A stretch of 64,000 nt of DNA. It comes from Acetobacter oeni. GTDB lineage: Bacteria; Pseudomonadota; Alphaproteobacteria; Acetobacterales; Acetobacteraceae. Position numbers and translations under genes: made by a program. Positions 18,123 through 26,368 of this stretch are shown piece after piece. The notes below the pieces were generated by a model, which worked only from the letters and a program-made list of their open reading frames with translations, was not told the DNA's origin and did not search any database. The number at the start of each line of letters is the position of its first letter. The stretch's first letter is position 1. The stretch is from positions 124,001 through 188,000 of the forward strand of contig NZ_WOTA01000006.1 in NCBI RefSeq assembly GCF_011516825.1, read 5' to 3'.

Positions 18123-19973
18123 TTATTTCACCGGGACGGGAGGCGCGTTTTCCAGAGGAATCGTGTCGGCTTTCGGGGAGGATTTCACGAAGGCCAGAGC
18201 GTTCTGGATTCTTACGAGGTCGTCCGGTTCGGGTTTCAGGCCGAGGGCGACGTTCCACTGGTCGATCGCTTCGGATTTGCGCCCGAGATCCCAGTAGGCG
18301 ACGCCGAGATGGTAGTTCACTTCGGGGTCGAGCGGAGTTTGTTCGGCGGCCTGTTCGAGGAGTTCAGCAGCTTTTCTGACATTGCCGGTGCGGAGCCAGG
18401 CCCAGCCGAGGCTGTCCCGGATGGCGGCGTCATCAGGATCGAGGGCCAGGGCACGCTCGAGCAGCGTGACCGCGTCTTTTTCGTGGATGCCGCGCTGAAT
18501 CCAGCCGTAGCCGAGGAAATTCAGGAGGAGCGGCTCGTCCGGCATTGTCTTCCGGGCTTCCTCAAGGTCAGTTTCGGCTCTGGCCCAGTTGCCCATCCGC
18601 TCGTAGGCAGCGGCGCGTTCGAAGAGGAGCGTCCATTCCAGGCTGTGGCTGGCGCGGGCGGCATCGACGGCGCGGGAGAAGGCGGTAATCGCGCCGGTCC
18701 AGTCTTTCTGTTCGAAGAGCAGTGTGCCGAGCGCACGGGAAGGGAGCACCTGCTGCGGTTCGTCATGGGCGAGGGATTCGAGGATCTGACGGGCGGCGGG
18801 GATGTTGCCGAGGGCGTCATCGAGCAGGGCGCGGCGGTATTGCACGACGCGGGTCAGAGGGTCGGTGGGCGGGACCCCTTTGAGGACGGTTTCAGCCACA
18901 TCCTTATGCCCGAGGTCCTGTTCTATTTCGGCCAGCATGAGGCGGGCGATGGCGAGAGGCGGGTCGAGGGTGAGGGCCATGCGGAGCATCATGGAGGACG
19001 CGATGTTGATCTGCTGCTGGCCGTCGCCTTCATCGGCGTGTTCAGCCTGCTGGTGCATAAGAAAGGCGACCAGAAGATAGGCATGCGCCAGGCCCTGGAC
19101 GGGGGCGGTGACGGGGGGCGAGGTCAGGGCGGCCTGGAGTTCGGGGGCGGCGATGGCGAGCGCGGTATCGGTGCTGGTCATCTGCCGCATCAGGTCATGG
19201 GCTTCGGTCTGGCGACCGGACTGCCACAGCCAGTTGCCCCACGCACGGGTCAGGAGCAGATCGCGTCCGGGCATCTGGCGCCGGGCGTCATCATAAAGCC
19301 GGCCGGCGAGGATGGTATCGCCGTTGAGGGAAGCGATGAGGCCGGCATGCACGAGATAAAACGGCATGGCTGGCGAGGCGCTTGCCGGGGGGGAGGTGAG
19401 CAGCCGGATGGCGTCGGCGCTTTTGTGTTCTCCGGCGAGGCACCAGGCCTGAAGCAGCGGCGCGAGGAGCCGGGTCAGGGCGTCGCCTGGCATGGTTTTG
19501 TAGGCGGCGGCGGCATCTTCCCAGCGATTGTGCAGGGCGGCGTCGTTGCCGATGACGAACGCGGTGAGAATGGTGCGCCCGCCCGGATGTTTCGCGCTTT
19601 CGCGGGCCAGGGCGACGGCATCCGGGTTTCCGGCGAGGGCGCTCTGGGTAAAGGCCTGGCGGGCGATTTCCGGGTCGTTCGGGTCCCTGGAGAGGGCGGT
19701 GCTGAAGGCTTTTGCCGCGGTGGCGTAGTCATCAGCATGGGAGGCGACGAGACCGACGAGGAAGTCCGGCGTATCCACGGGGTCGGGGCTGGCCGGTAGT
19801 CTGACTGCGCCGGACGGGATATCGGTCGGAGGCGCGCCGGATGCGGAGACGGGTGTGATCGGGGAACCTGTCAGCGGGGAGCCGGCGCTGGCTGTGGCCT
19901 GTCCGGTGGTGAATACGGTGCTGCAGAAGAGAGACGTCAGCAGCAGGACAGGCAGAACCGGACGGGATGACAT
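18123..19973 (-). CDS. Exported tetratricopeptide-repeat protein
   Basis: This 616-residue protein has a signal peptide (MSSRPVLPVLLLTSLFCSTVF, cleaved near TASA). An extended array of TPR units follows; they are clearest in the C-terminal part (LLNFLGYGWIQRGIHEKDAVTLLERALALDP, then DSLGWAWLRTGNVRKAAELLEQA, then YHLGVAYWDLGRKSEAIDQW). It is probably a periplasmic or outer-membrane-associated scaffold; enzymatic motifs are absent. The frame is open upstream to 20330, but those residues are Pro/Arg/His-rich and contain no signal, so the ATG at 19971-19973 is used. It is divergent from the uracil-DNA glycosylase gene across a 264-base gap. Confidence 0.82.
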   Translation of the reverse strand: MSSRPVLPVLLLTSLFCSTVFTTGQATASAGSPLTGSPITPVSASGAPPTDIPSGAVRLPASPDPVDTPDFLVGLVASHADDYATAAKAFSTALSRDPNDPEIARQAFTQSALAGNPDAVALARESAKHPGGRTILTAFVIGNDAALHNRWEDAAAAYKTMPGDALTRLLAPLLQAWCLAGEHKSADAIRLLTSPPASASPAMPFYLVHAGLIASLNGDTILAGRLYDDARRQMPGRDLLLTRAWGNWLWQSGRQTEAHDLMRQMTSTDTALAIAAPELQAALTSPPVTAPVQGLAHAYLLVAFLMHQQAEHADEGDGQQQINIASSMMLRMALTLDPPLAIARLMLAEIEQDLGHKDVAETVLKGVPPTDPLTRVVQYRRALLDDALGNIPAARQILESLAHDEPQQVLPSRALGTLLFEQKDWTGAITAFSRAVDAARASHSLEWTLLFERAAAYERMGNWARAETDLEEARKTMPDEPLLLNFLGYGWIQRGIHEKDAVTLLERALALDPDDAAIRDSLGWAWLRTGNVRKAAELLEQAAEQTPLDPEVNYHLGVAYWDLGRKSEAIDQWNVALGLKPEPDDLVRIQNALAFVKSSPKADTIPLENAPPVPVK

Positions 19974-20237
19974 AGACCCTGAATACCCCTGAGAATGCTC
20001 TTGAGCTTTAATTGGCGGACGGCGACTCCCTGGCCCGGGGGCGTGGTGCTGCCGCAGAACGAATGTATGGAAGCTGTGTAACCTGCGTGGCCTGATGCGC
20101 CAAACCCGGACTGGTGGCGGGTGAGGACTGTCGTGCGGACAGTGTATCTGCGGCGGGTAACGATTTGATGTATGGGAGGGCGCTGATGGTGTCGTGTTGT
20201 CCGGCCGGGATAGTCCCGGGCTGATCCGGGAAACGTT

Positions 20238-21185
20238 ATGGATGGCGTGATGGATACTGAAACAGCGCGGACACTTTTGCGACTCCAGATCGAATGGGGC
20301 GTCGATGTCGATCTTGATGACGTGCCGCATGACCGGTTCGCGGAATCGGCTGCTGAGATGGCGCGGCGGGCTGCGGCCTCCCGGGAGGCGTTGCAGGCAG
20401 GGGGCGGGGCTTCAGAGCGTGATGCATCCGGTTCCGCCGGACTCTCCGATGTCGGGCGATATGCTGAGAGACCCGGGGATGGCGGCGGATTCCGGGAGGC
20501 GGAACGGGCTGGTTCCGGTCGTTCCGGGGCGGGGCGTCCGGCGGTTCCGGTTGTGGCCGATCTGTCCGGTATCAGCACGCCCGAGGCGTTGGCGCAGGCG
20601 ACGGAGGCGTTTGAGGGCTGTGTTCTGAGGGGGACGGCGACGCATTCGGTTTTGCCGCGTGGTCCGGTCGGGGCGCGGGTGATGGTGATCGGGGATGCGC
20701 CGGATGAGGACGAGGACCGCAGCGGGGTACCGTTTTCAGGGCTTGCAGGGTCGTTGCTGGATAAAATGCTGACGAGCATCCGGCTTGATCGGGAACAACT
20801 GGTGCTTGCGGCGGCTGTGCCCTGGCGTCCTCCCGGGGGCCGGGCGCCTTCACCCGCGGAGGTTGCGGCGTGTCTGCCGCTGCTTCTTAAAAGTATTGCG
20901 GTGTATCGTCCTGAGCGTCTGCTGCTGTGTGGCGGTCTGGCGACGCGGATGATTCTGGGGGCGGCTTCGACGGAGACGACGGCCGGGTTGTCGGTGAATC
21001 CCGCACGGTTGCGCGGGGCCTGGCGGGAGACGGAGTGGGGGGAGGAATGGGGCCCCCGGCGTCCGGCTCTGGCGATCAGACACCCGTTGCAGTTGCGGGC
21101 CAGCGCGGCGGCTCGCCGTGAGATATGGAATGATCTTTTATTGCTGGCAGTAACACTTGACGGGCTAAATGGTAGCGGCACGTAA
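20238..21185 (+). CDS. Family-4-type uracil-DNA glycosylase, divergent
   Basis: The 315-residue protein has the fold and order of family-4 uracil-DNA glycosylases, which remove uracil from DNA. It contains FEGCVLRGTATHSVL, VMVIGDAPDEDEDRSGVPFSGLAGSLLDKML, VPWRPPGGRAPSPAE and a final histidine loop, AIRHPLQLRAS. Several usual residues differ: the GEAPG motif reads GDAPD, the Thr-Asn before the PWRPPGNR strand is replaced by Ala residues, and NR becomes GR. The N-terminal 110 residues are a low-complexity, Gly/Arg-rich extension. The gene is intact, but activity may be altered. The start at 20238 follows a weak GGGAA; a second in-frame ATG is at 20250. Confidence 0.75.
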   Translation: MDGVMDTETARTLLRLQIEWGVDVDLDDVPHDRFAESAAEMARRAAASREALQAGGGASERDASGSAGLSDVGRYAERPGDGGGFREAERAGSGRSGAGRPAVPVVADLSGISTPEALAQATEAFEGCVLRGTATHSVLPRGPVGARVMVIGDAPDEDEDRSGVPFSGLAGSLLDKMLTSIRLDREQLVLAAAVPWRPPGGRAPSPAEVAACLPLLLKSIAVYRPERLLLCGGLATRMILGAASTETTAGLSVNPARLRGAWRETEWGEEWGPRRPALAIRHPLQLRASAAARREIWNDLLLLAVTLDGLNGSGT

Positions 21186-21367
21186 TTGTGGAATAATTGT
21201 GTGCATTCATTTTGGGAATGCTTTGGTCGCTGGTTTCTATTGACGTGTGGTAATCACGGTATTTCAATGCTTTGACCGGGATTTGGATGTGTCTTTCCTG
21301 ATCCTGTTTTGTCATGATTTTCACAAAGCTTGCTTTTTGGAGTGGGAACTTCTAGACCCCCGCCACC

Positions 21368-23392
21368 ATGCGAGCCATTGGACAGATATCCCAATCCATA
21401 GCCACCAGAGTATTGCTTGCCGGGGCGGCGCTTCTGACGGGTGCTTCCGTCGCGACTGCGCGTCCTGCTGCTCAGGGGTTTGATCCGTCGGGTGACGGTC
21501 ATCAGCGAACCGGAGGTGATCCGAGCGCGCGATCGCTGAACGGCGCCTCGTCCGGGGAGGAGCGTTCCGGTGAGGAATTTGCGATGGCCGTTTCACGTCT
21601 GCCGGAGGGCATGACGGGCGGGGATGACGGTGTGGTGGCTCTGCCGCGTCCGTTGTCACCGGAGATGGCCACGCTTGTGCGGTCGATTTTCCGTCTTCAG
21701 CGGCAGGGGGCGTTTGCCGAGGCGCTGAGCAGCACGACACGGCTGACAGATACGACATTGCTGGCCGATGTTGTGGCCGAGCGGTTTGTCAATCCGGCCT
21801 ATCACCCGACGGCGGGCGAGCTGACCCGCTGGCTTCATGCCCATTCGGATATGGCGGACGCGCCGGCTGTTTATTCACGACTGTCCGCGATGTCTGACCG
21901 GGGTGTGCTGCCTGTGGCCCCGTCTTCGGCGATGCTGGGCGGTTCCGGAAGCATGACGGTATCCGGCGCGCTTGCGGGGCATCCGTTCGCGCGGAACCAG
22001 CTTCTGGACCGGACAGTTCAGGAGCGGGCCTCGCTGGGGGTGAAGGGGGCAGAAAGCGCTCTGCATCTGATTGCGATCACGCCGGGGATGACGCCGCCTT
22101 ACGCGGCGCAGCTCGGGGGGGAGGTCGCCCAGACGCTGCTGAGTTCCGGCGATGCGGAAAACGCGCTGAAAATCGCCGGGGATGCGTTTCTCCGGGGTGA
22201 GAAGCAGGTGGGTTTTCCGGCCTATATCGGTGGTCTGGCGTCATGGGCTCTGGATCGCCGGACAGAAGCGGTTGCGCTGTTCGAGACGGCATCGCGCGCG
22301 CCTCTGGTAACGCCGGAACTGATTTCGTCTTCGGCCTTCTGGGCGGCGCGCGGTCATCGCGAGCTGGGTGAGCAGAGCGCTTTCCGGCCATGGTTGCAGC
22401 GGGCTCTTGCCGCGCGGACGAGTTTTTACGGTCTTCTGGCGCAGCGGATGCTGGATCGGGAGCCGCGCCATGTCATGGGCGGTGGCGCGGTCCAGAATGC
22501 CGATCTGGAGAGGGTGGAGGACAGCGCGCCGTCGGTGCCGGTTCTGACCGAGATTGACATTGAGGCCGTGGCGGCGACGCCGGTCGGTGACCGGGTGTTC
22601 GCTCTTCTTCAGGTTGGCGAGCAGGGGCGTGCCGAGATGGCCCTGCGCCGTTACTGGCCGAAGGTTGTGCATGACGCGCCCCTCGCGCGTTCGATGCAGC
22701 TTGTGGCCGGGGCGGCGGGTCTGAACGATCTGGCGCTGGAAATGGCGGATTCCATCCAGGCGATGGAGCAGGCTTCCGGGCGGCATGGGGAGCAGCTTCC
22801 GCTGCCATCCCTGCATCCGCGTCACGGGTTCACGGTTGATCCGGCTCTGGTCTATGCGCTGACCCGGCTGGAATCGAATTTTGATCCGCAGGCGGTCTCT
22901 GGCGCGGGCGCGCATGGTCTGATGCAGCTTCAGCCGGTGACGGCGGGATTTGTGACGGGTCAGGGCGACCGGTTCACGGGGGCGCCTGAAGTGCTGCACG
23001 ATCCGGGGCTCAACCTGGAGATCGGGCAGCGTTATGTGCGGTATCTCGCGCATCTGACGACCGGTCCGGGAGAGCAGGCTTCCGCCGGCGTGCCGCCGGA
23101 AGGTGGTGATCTGATTCGTCTGCTGGCGAGTTATAATGCCGGGCCGGGTGCTATCGCGCGCTGGGAACTGAGCAGCGGCGCGTCTTCCGATCCGTTGCTC
23201 TACATGGAGCGGCTGCCGAATCCGCAGACCCGGGCTTATGTGGCGCAGGCGTTTTCTTATCTGTGGACTTATGCGGACCGGCTGAATCTGCCGACGCCTT
23301 CGCTTGAGGCGCTGACGCTCGGGCACTGGCCCGGGTTTCGGGCGGAGCTGCAACTGGCGGCGGCGCAATGGCCTTCTCGGACGATCCACTGA
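21368..23392 (+). CDS. slt: Soluble lytic murein transglycosylase (Slt family)
   Basis: This 674-residue periplasmic enzyme cleaves peptidoglycan between MurNAc and GlcNAc with formation of anhydro-MurNAc. A signal peptide (residues 1-31, ending VATA) precedes a long helical superhelix region. The C-terminal SLT domain has the catalytic Glu502 in ALTRLESNFDPQAVSGAGAHG, then LMQLQPVTA, ASYNAGPGAI and a final YVAQAFSYLWTY. No Shine-Dalgarno sequence is visible before the ATG at 21368, and no alternative start is better placed. The upstream 182 bases are AT-rich and probably contain the promoter. Confidence 0.9.
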   Translation: MRAIGQISQSIATRVLLAGAALLTGASVATARPAAQGFDPSGDGHQRTGGDPSARSLNGASSGEERSGEEFAMAVSRLPEGMTGGDDGVVALPRPLSPEMATLVRSIFRLQRQGAFAEALSSTTRLTDTTLLADVVAERFVNPAYHPTAGELTRWLHAHSDMADAPAVYSRLSAMSDRGVLPVAPSSAMLGGSGSMTVSGALAGHPFARNQLLDRTVQERASLGVKGAESALHLIAITPGMTPPYAAQLGGEVAQTLLSSGDAENALKIAGDAFLRGEKQVGFPAYIGGLASWALDRRTEAVALFETASRAPLVTPELISSSAFWAARGHRELGEQSAFRPWLQRALAARTSFYGLLAQRMLDREPRHVMGGGAVQNADLERVEDSAPSVPVLTEIDIEAVAATPVGDRVFALLQVGEQGRAEMALRRYWPKVVHDAPLARSMQLVAGAAGLNDLALEMADSIQAMEQASGRHGEQLPLPSLHPRHGFTVDPALVYALTRLESNFDPQAVSGAGAHGLMQLQPVTAGFVTGQGDRFTGAPEVLHDPGLNLEIGQRYVRYLAHLTTGPGEQASAGVPPEGGDLIRLLASYNAGPGAIARWELSSGASSDPLLYMERLPNPQTRAYVAQAFSYLWTYADRLNLPTPSLEALTLGHWPGFRAELQLAAAQWPSRTIH

Positions 23393-23436
23393 AGGCGGCT
23401 GGCGCAGGCGGCGTTCTGTAACTGATCCACTGTTGT

Positions 23437-23522
23437 ACCGGGCTCGGATAGCCTGGGAAGTCTGTGACTGGAGCCCGGTTCAGGTTGAGTTCCTGAACAC
23501 CGCTATTTCCCACCCCGGGGAA
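23437..23522 (+). other. Three consecutive inverted repeats after slt
   Basis: The gap between slt and the P450 gene holds three neighbouring hairpins. The first is a 9-bp stem, ACCGGGCTC/GAGCCCGGT (23437-23479). The second is a 6-bp stem, TTCAGG/CCTGAA (23479-23497). The third is a 5-bp stem, TTCCC/GGGAA (23507-23522), followed by TCTGTTTT. Together they could terminate slt transcription or regulate the P450 gene, whose GTG start lies 13 bases later. Confidence 0.45.
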
Positions 23523-23535
23523 TCTGTTTTAACTG

Positions 23536-24909
23536 GTGGATGTGTCTGCGCCATTTATTCCCCCGATGCCGCCTCTGCCTTCTGAATCGACGGGCGGTCT
23601 GGGTGTTCTGATCCGGTTGCGGTGGAACGGGTTTTCCGCGTTTCCGGCGCGGTGCTTCACTGAAAATGTTGTCTCACTAAACGCCCTTGGGCGCCCGCTG
23701 GTGCTGCCCTGCGGGCCGGAGGCCATAAAGGCTGTGCTTTCGACACAGTCTCAGGATTTTCAGCGGCTGAAGATGGGGCGGCGGGTTCTGGGTCCGATTG
23801 TGGGTGACGGGATTCTGGTCAGCGAGGGGGCGGTGTGGAAGCGGCGACGGCGTGCGATGGCGCCGGCGTTTACGCCCCGGGCTGTTCCGACGCTGGCGCG
23901 GCATATTGCTGTCTGTGCGGAGGCGGCGGTCAGAGGTTTGCCGTCTGTCGGGGCGGTTGATGTGTTTGCGTTTACGCAGCGTCTGGCGCTCGACATTGCG
24001 GCGGTGACGATGTTCTCGATGACGAGTGCGCCGTTCGGGGTGGCGTTGCGGGATATGGTGACGGATTTCATGACCGGGATCGGTCAGCCGCGTCCGTCTG
24101 ACTTTCTGTTGCCTCCGGGGATTCCAACGGTTCTGGCGTGGCGACGGAGGCGGTTCCGGAGGCGCTGGGTGGCGCTGGTTTCAGAGATCATCGCGGGCAG
24201 GGAGGCTATGCCAGCTGCTGCTGAGCCCCGGGATCTGTTCGATCTGCTGGTGCGGGCGTTCGGGAATGAGGATGCCGTGTCCGGGGGGGCTGTTCCGGAT
24301 CGGGTATTGATCGATGAGGTGGCGACGATGATTGTCGCCGGGCATGAGACGACGGCGACGGCTCTGTTCTGGGCCTGTCTGATGCTGGCGCGGCTGCCGG
24401 ACTGGCAGGAGGAGGTGGCGCGGGAGGTGCGCGACGTTGATCTGTCGCCGGATCGGGCGGCGGCGGCCTTGCCGGCGTTATCCGTCACGACGGCGGTGGT
24501 GCGGGAAGTGCTGCGACTGTTTCCGCCGGCTTTCATGACCGGACGCGAGGCCGGGCGGGATGCTGAACTGTGTGGTGTTCCGGTGCGACGCGGTGCGATG
24601 CTGTTGCTGCCGCTCTGGATGCTGCATCGGCGACCGGATTTGTGGCGTGATCCGGACGGGTTTGATCCGCATCGGTTTATGGACGGGGTGGAGCCGGACC
24701 GGTTTGCGTTTCTGCCGTTCGGGGCGGGACCGCATGTGTGCATCGGGGCTCAGCTGGCGATGACGGAGGCGGTGCTGGTTCTGGCGCGTCTGGTACAGGG
24801 GTTCCGGTTTGGGGTACGGGAGCCGGTGCCGGTTGTTCCGGTCGGGGTATTGTCGACGCGGCCAGGTGGAAATGCGGTGTTTCAGTTCCGGCGGCGGGCG
24901 TGTGCATGA
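23536..24909 (+). CDS. Cytochrome P450
   Basis: This 457-residue soluble P450 has all the hallmark motifs. They are the I-helix oxygen-activation motif AGHETTATAL (268-277), the ExxR motif (EVLR, 324-327), PERF-like DPHRFMDG, and the haem loop FGAGPHVCIGAQLA with the proximal ligand Cys402. There is no N-terminal anchor. Such enzymes hydroxylate lipids, terpenes or xenobiotics with electrons from a ferredoxin or flavodoxin, neither of which is encoded nearby. Two GTG starts are possible at 23536 and 23542. The MFS exporter gene follows 70 bases downstream, so the two may handle the same compound; that is inference. Substrate unknown. Confidence 0.92.
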   Translation: MDVSAPFIPPMPPLPSESTGGLGVLIRLRWNGFSAFPARCFTENVVSLNALGRPLVLPCGPEAIKAVLSTQSQDFQRLKMGRRVLGPIVGDGILVSEGAVWKRRRRAMAPAFTPRAVPTLARHIAVCAEAAVRGLPSVGAVDVFAFTQRLALDIAAVTMFSMTSAPFGVALRDMVTDFMTGIGQPRPSDFLLPPGIPTVLAWRRRRFRRRWVALVSEIIAGREAMPAAAEPRDLFDLLVRAFGNEDAVSGGAVPDRVLIDEVATMIVAGHETTATALFWACLMLARLPDWQEEVAREVRDVDLSPDRAAAALPALSVTTAVVREVLRLFPPAFMTGREAGRDAELCGVPVRRGAMLLLPLWMLHRRPDLWRDPDGFDPHRFMDGVEPDRFAFLPFGAGPHVCIGAQLAMTEAVLVLARLVQGFRFGVREPVPVVPVGVLSTRPGGNAVFQFRRRACA

Positions 24910-24979
24910 CGATATGGCGATCGCCGGGGGCGTGGCGCAGGCCTTTTTCGTTTGATTGTTATTTTTGCGGGCATTTTTT

Positions 24980-26215
24980 ATGACAACAGAAACCGTTCTG
25001 CCTGAAAGGGGTGCCCGGCTGGCCACGCTTCCTGGTGGAAATGCGATGGCTTTGTTCGTTCTTACTTTCGGGACATTTGTTGTCGGGACAGGTGAGTTTG
25101 CCATTATGGGCATGCTGCCAGAGTTCGCGACATCGCTTGGGCTTTCGCCTGCGGATGCGGGCTATGCCATTACGGCTTATGCGCTTGGCGTGGTGATCGG
25201 TGCGCCGCTGATTACAATCCTGGGGGCGCGGCTGTCGCGGCGTGAGCTTCTTCTGACGTTGCTGCTGCTGTTCTGCTTTGGAAATTTTCTCAGCATTGTC
25301 ATGCCGACGCCGGGTCTGGTTGAGGTGGCGCGGTTTATCACCGGATTGCCGCACGGGGCGCTGTTCGGGATTTCGGCGCTTGTTGCCGCCTCGATGGTGG
25401 ACCGGTCGCGGCGTGGCCGGGCGGTGGGGCGCGTTTTGTCCGGGATTGCGATTTCCACGCTGATCGGGGCGCCGTTTTCGACCTTTGCGGCGGATCATTT
25501 CGGGTGGCGTATTGCGTATCTGATGATTGGTCTTCTGGGGTTTGTCACGTTTCTTGGTGTGTGGCGCTACATTCCGGCTGATGCGCCCAACCGTAAGAAC
25601 TCTCCTCTGAGAGAGGTGACGGCACTTGGGAACACGCAGGTGTTGATGACCCTTCTTACGGCGGCCATCGGGTTTGGCGGCATGTTCGCGATTTATACGT
25701 ATCTCACGAGTGTTCTTGTTAATGTCACGCAGGTTTCCGAGTGGCGGGTTATGTTATGCATGATGGTCTGGGGGCTTGGGATGCTGGCCGGGGCGAATGT
25801 CGGGGCCTGGGTGGTGGATCGTAACCTGGATATCGCGGTGATTGTGGCGCTGGCGGGCAGTGCGGTTGCGATGGTGGTGTTTCCGCTGGTTCTGCACAGT
25901 TACGCGGGTCTGATGCTGGATGTGTTTCTGGTTCCGGCTTTTGTGAACGCGCTGGGGCCGGCGCTTCAGACCCGGCTGATGGATTTTGCCGGGGACGCGC
26001 AGACGCTGGCGGCGTCGCTGAATCATTCGGCGTTCAATATTGCGAATGCGCTGGGGGCATCTCTGGGGAGTGTGCTTCTGGCGCATGGGTTCGGATACGG
26101 AGCGCTGGGAACAGGGGGCGCGCTGCTCTCCGGTGCGGGGTTGCTGGTGTATCTGATGGAGCTGCTGATTCTGAAACGGCGTGGTCTGGAAGAGGTGCGT
26201 GAGCCGATCGTCTGA
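24980..26215 (+). CDS. MFS transporter, AraJ/sugar-efflux-like
   Basis: This 411-residue protein has twelve hydrophobic segments and belongs to the major facilitator superfamily. It resembles AraJ/YdhP-type DHA1 efflux proteins: FGTFVVGTGEFAIMGMLPEFATSLGLSPADAGYAI at the first helices and the GARLSRRELLL loop between helices 2 and 3. The conserved FITGLPHGALFGI follows, and NHSAFNIANALGASLGS lies near the end. It exports small molecules by proton antiport; the substrate is unknown. The ATG at 24980 is used; an in-frame TTG at 24956 adds eight hydrophobic residues. Confidence 0.88.
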   Translation: MTTETVLPERGARLATLPGGNAMALFVLTFGTFVVGTGEFAIMGMLPEFATSLGLSPADAGYAITAYALGVVIGAPLITILGARLSRRELLLTLLLLFCFGNFLSIVMPTPGLVEVARFITGLPHGALFGISALVAASMVDRSRRGRAVGRVLSGIAISTLIGAPFSTFAADHFGWRIAYLMIGLLGFVTFLGVWRYIPADAPNRKNSPLREVTALGNTQVLMTLLTAAIGFGGMFAIYTYLTSVLVNVTQVSEWRVMLCMMVWGLGMLAGANVGAWVVDRNLDIAVIVALAGSAVAMVVFPLVLHSYAGLMLDVFLVPAFVNALGPALQTRLMDFAGDAQTLAASLNHSAFNIANALGASLGSVLLAHGFGYGALGTGGALLSGAGLLVYLMELLILKRRGLEEVREPIV

Positions 26216-26368
26216 GTGATCCGGAGGGGTGAGGCGAGGCGCGATGGAGGTTCCCGGTGTTCCGGCTTACGGGCGGGCGGTGCGTGTGCTAGAAGTTCCG
26301 GTTCTATGCACTGGCTGTGCCGCGTGGTCCTGTTTCGGGCTGTGTGGCCATGACATGACGGAAAAGCC

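Noticed and set aside
21349-21376. TCTAGA followed by GCCACCATG at the slt start, like a cloning junction
   Set aside because: The sequence on both sides is natural and continuous with an intact slt gene; the resemblance is coincidental.
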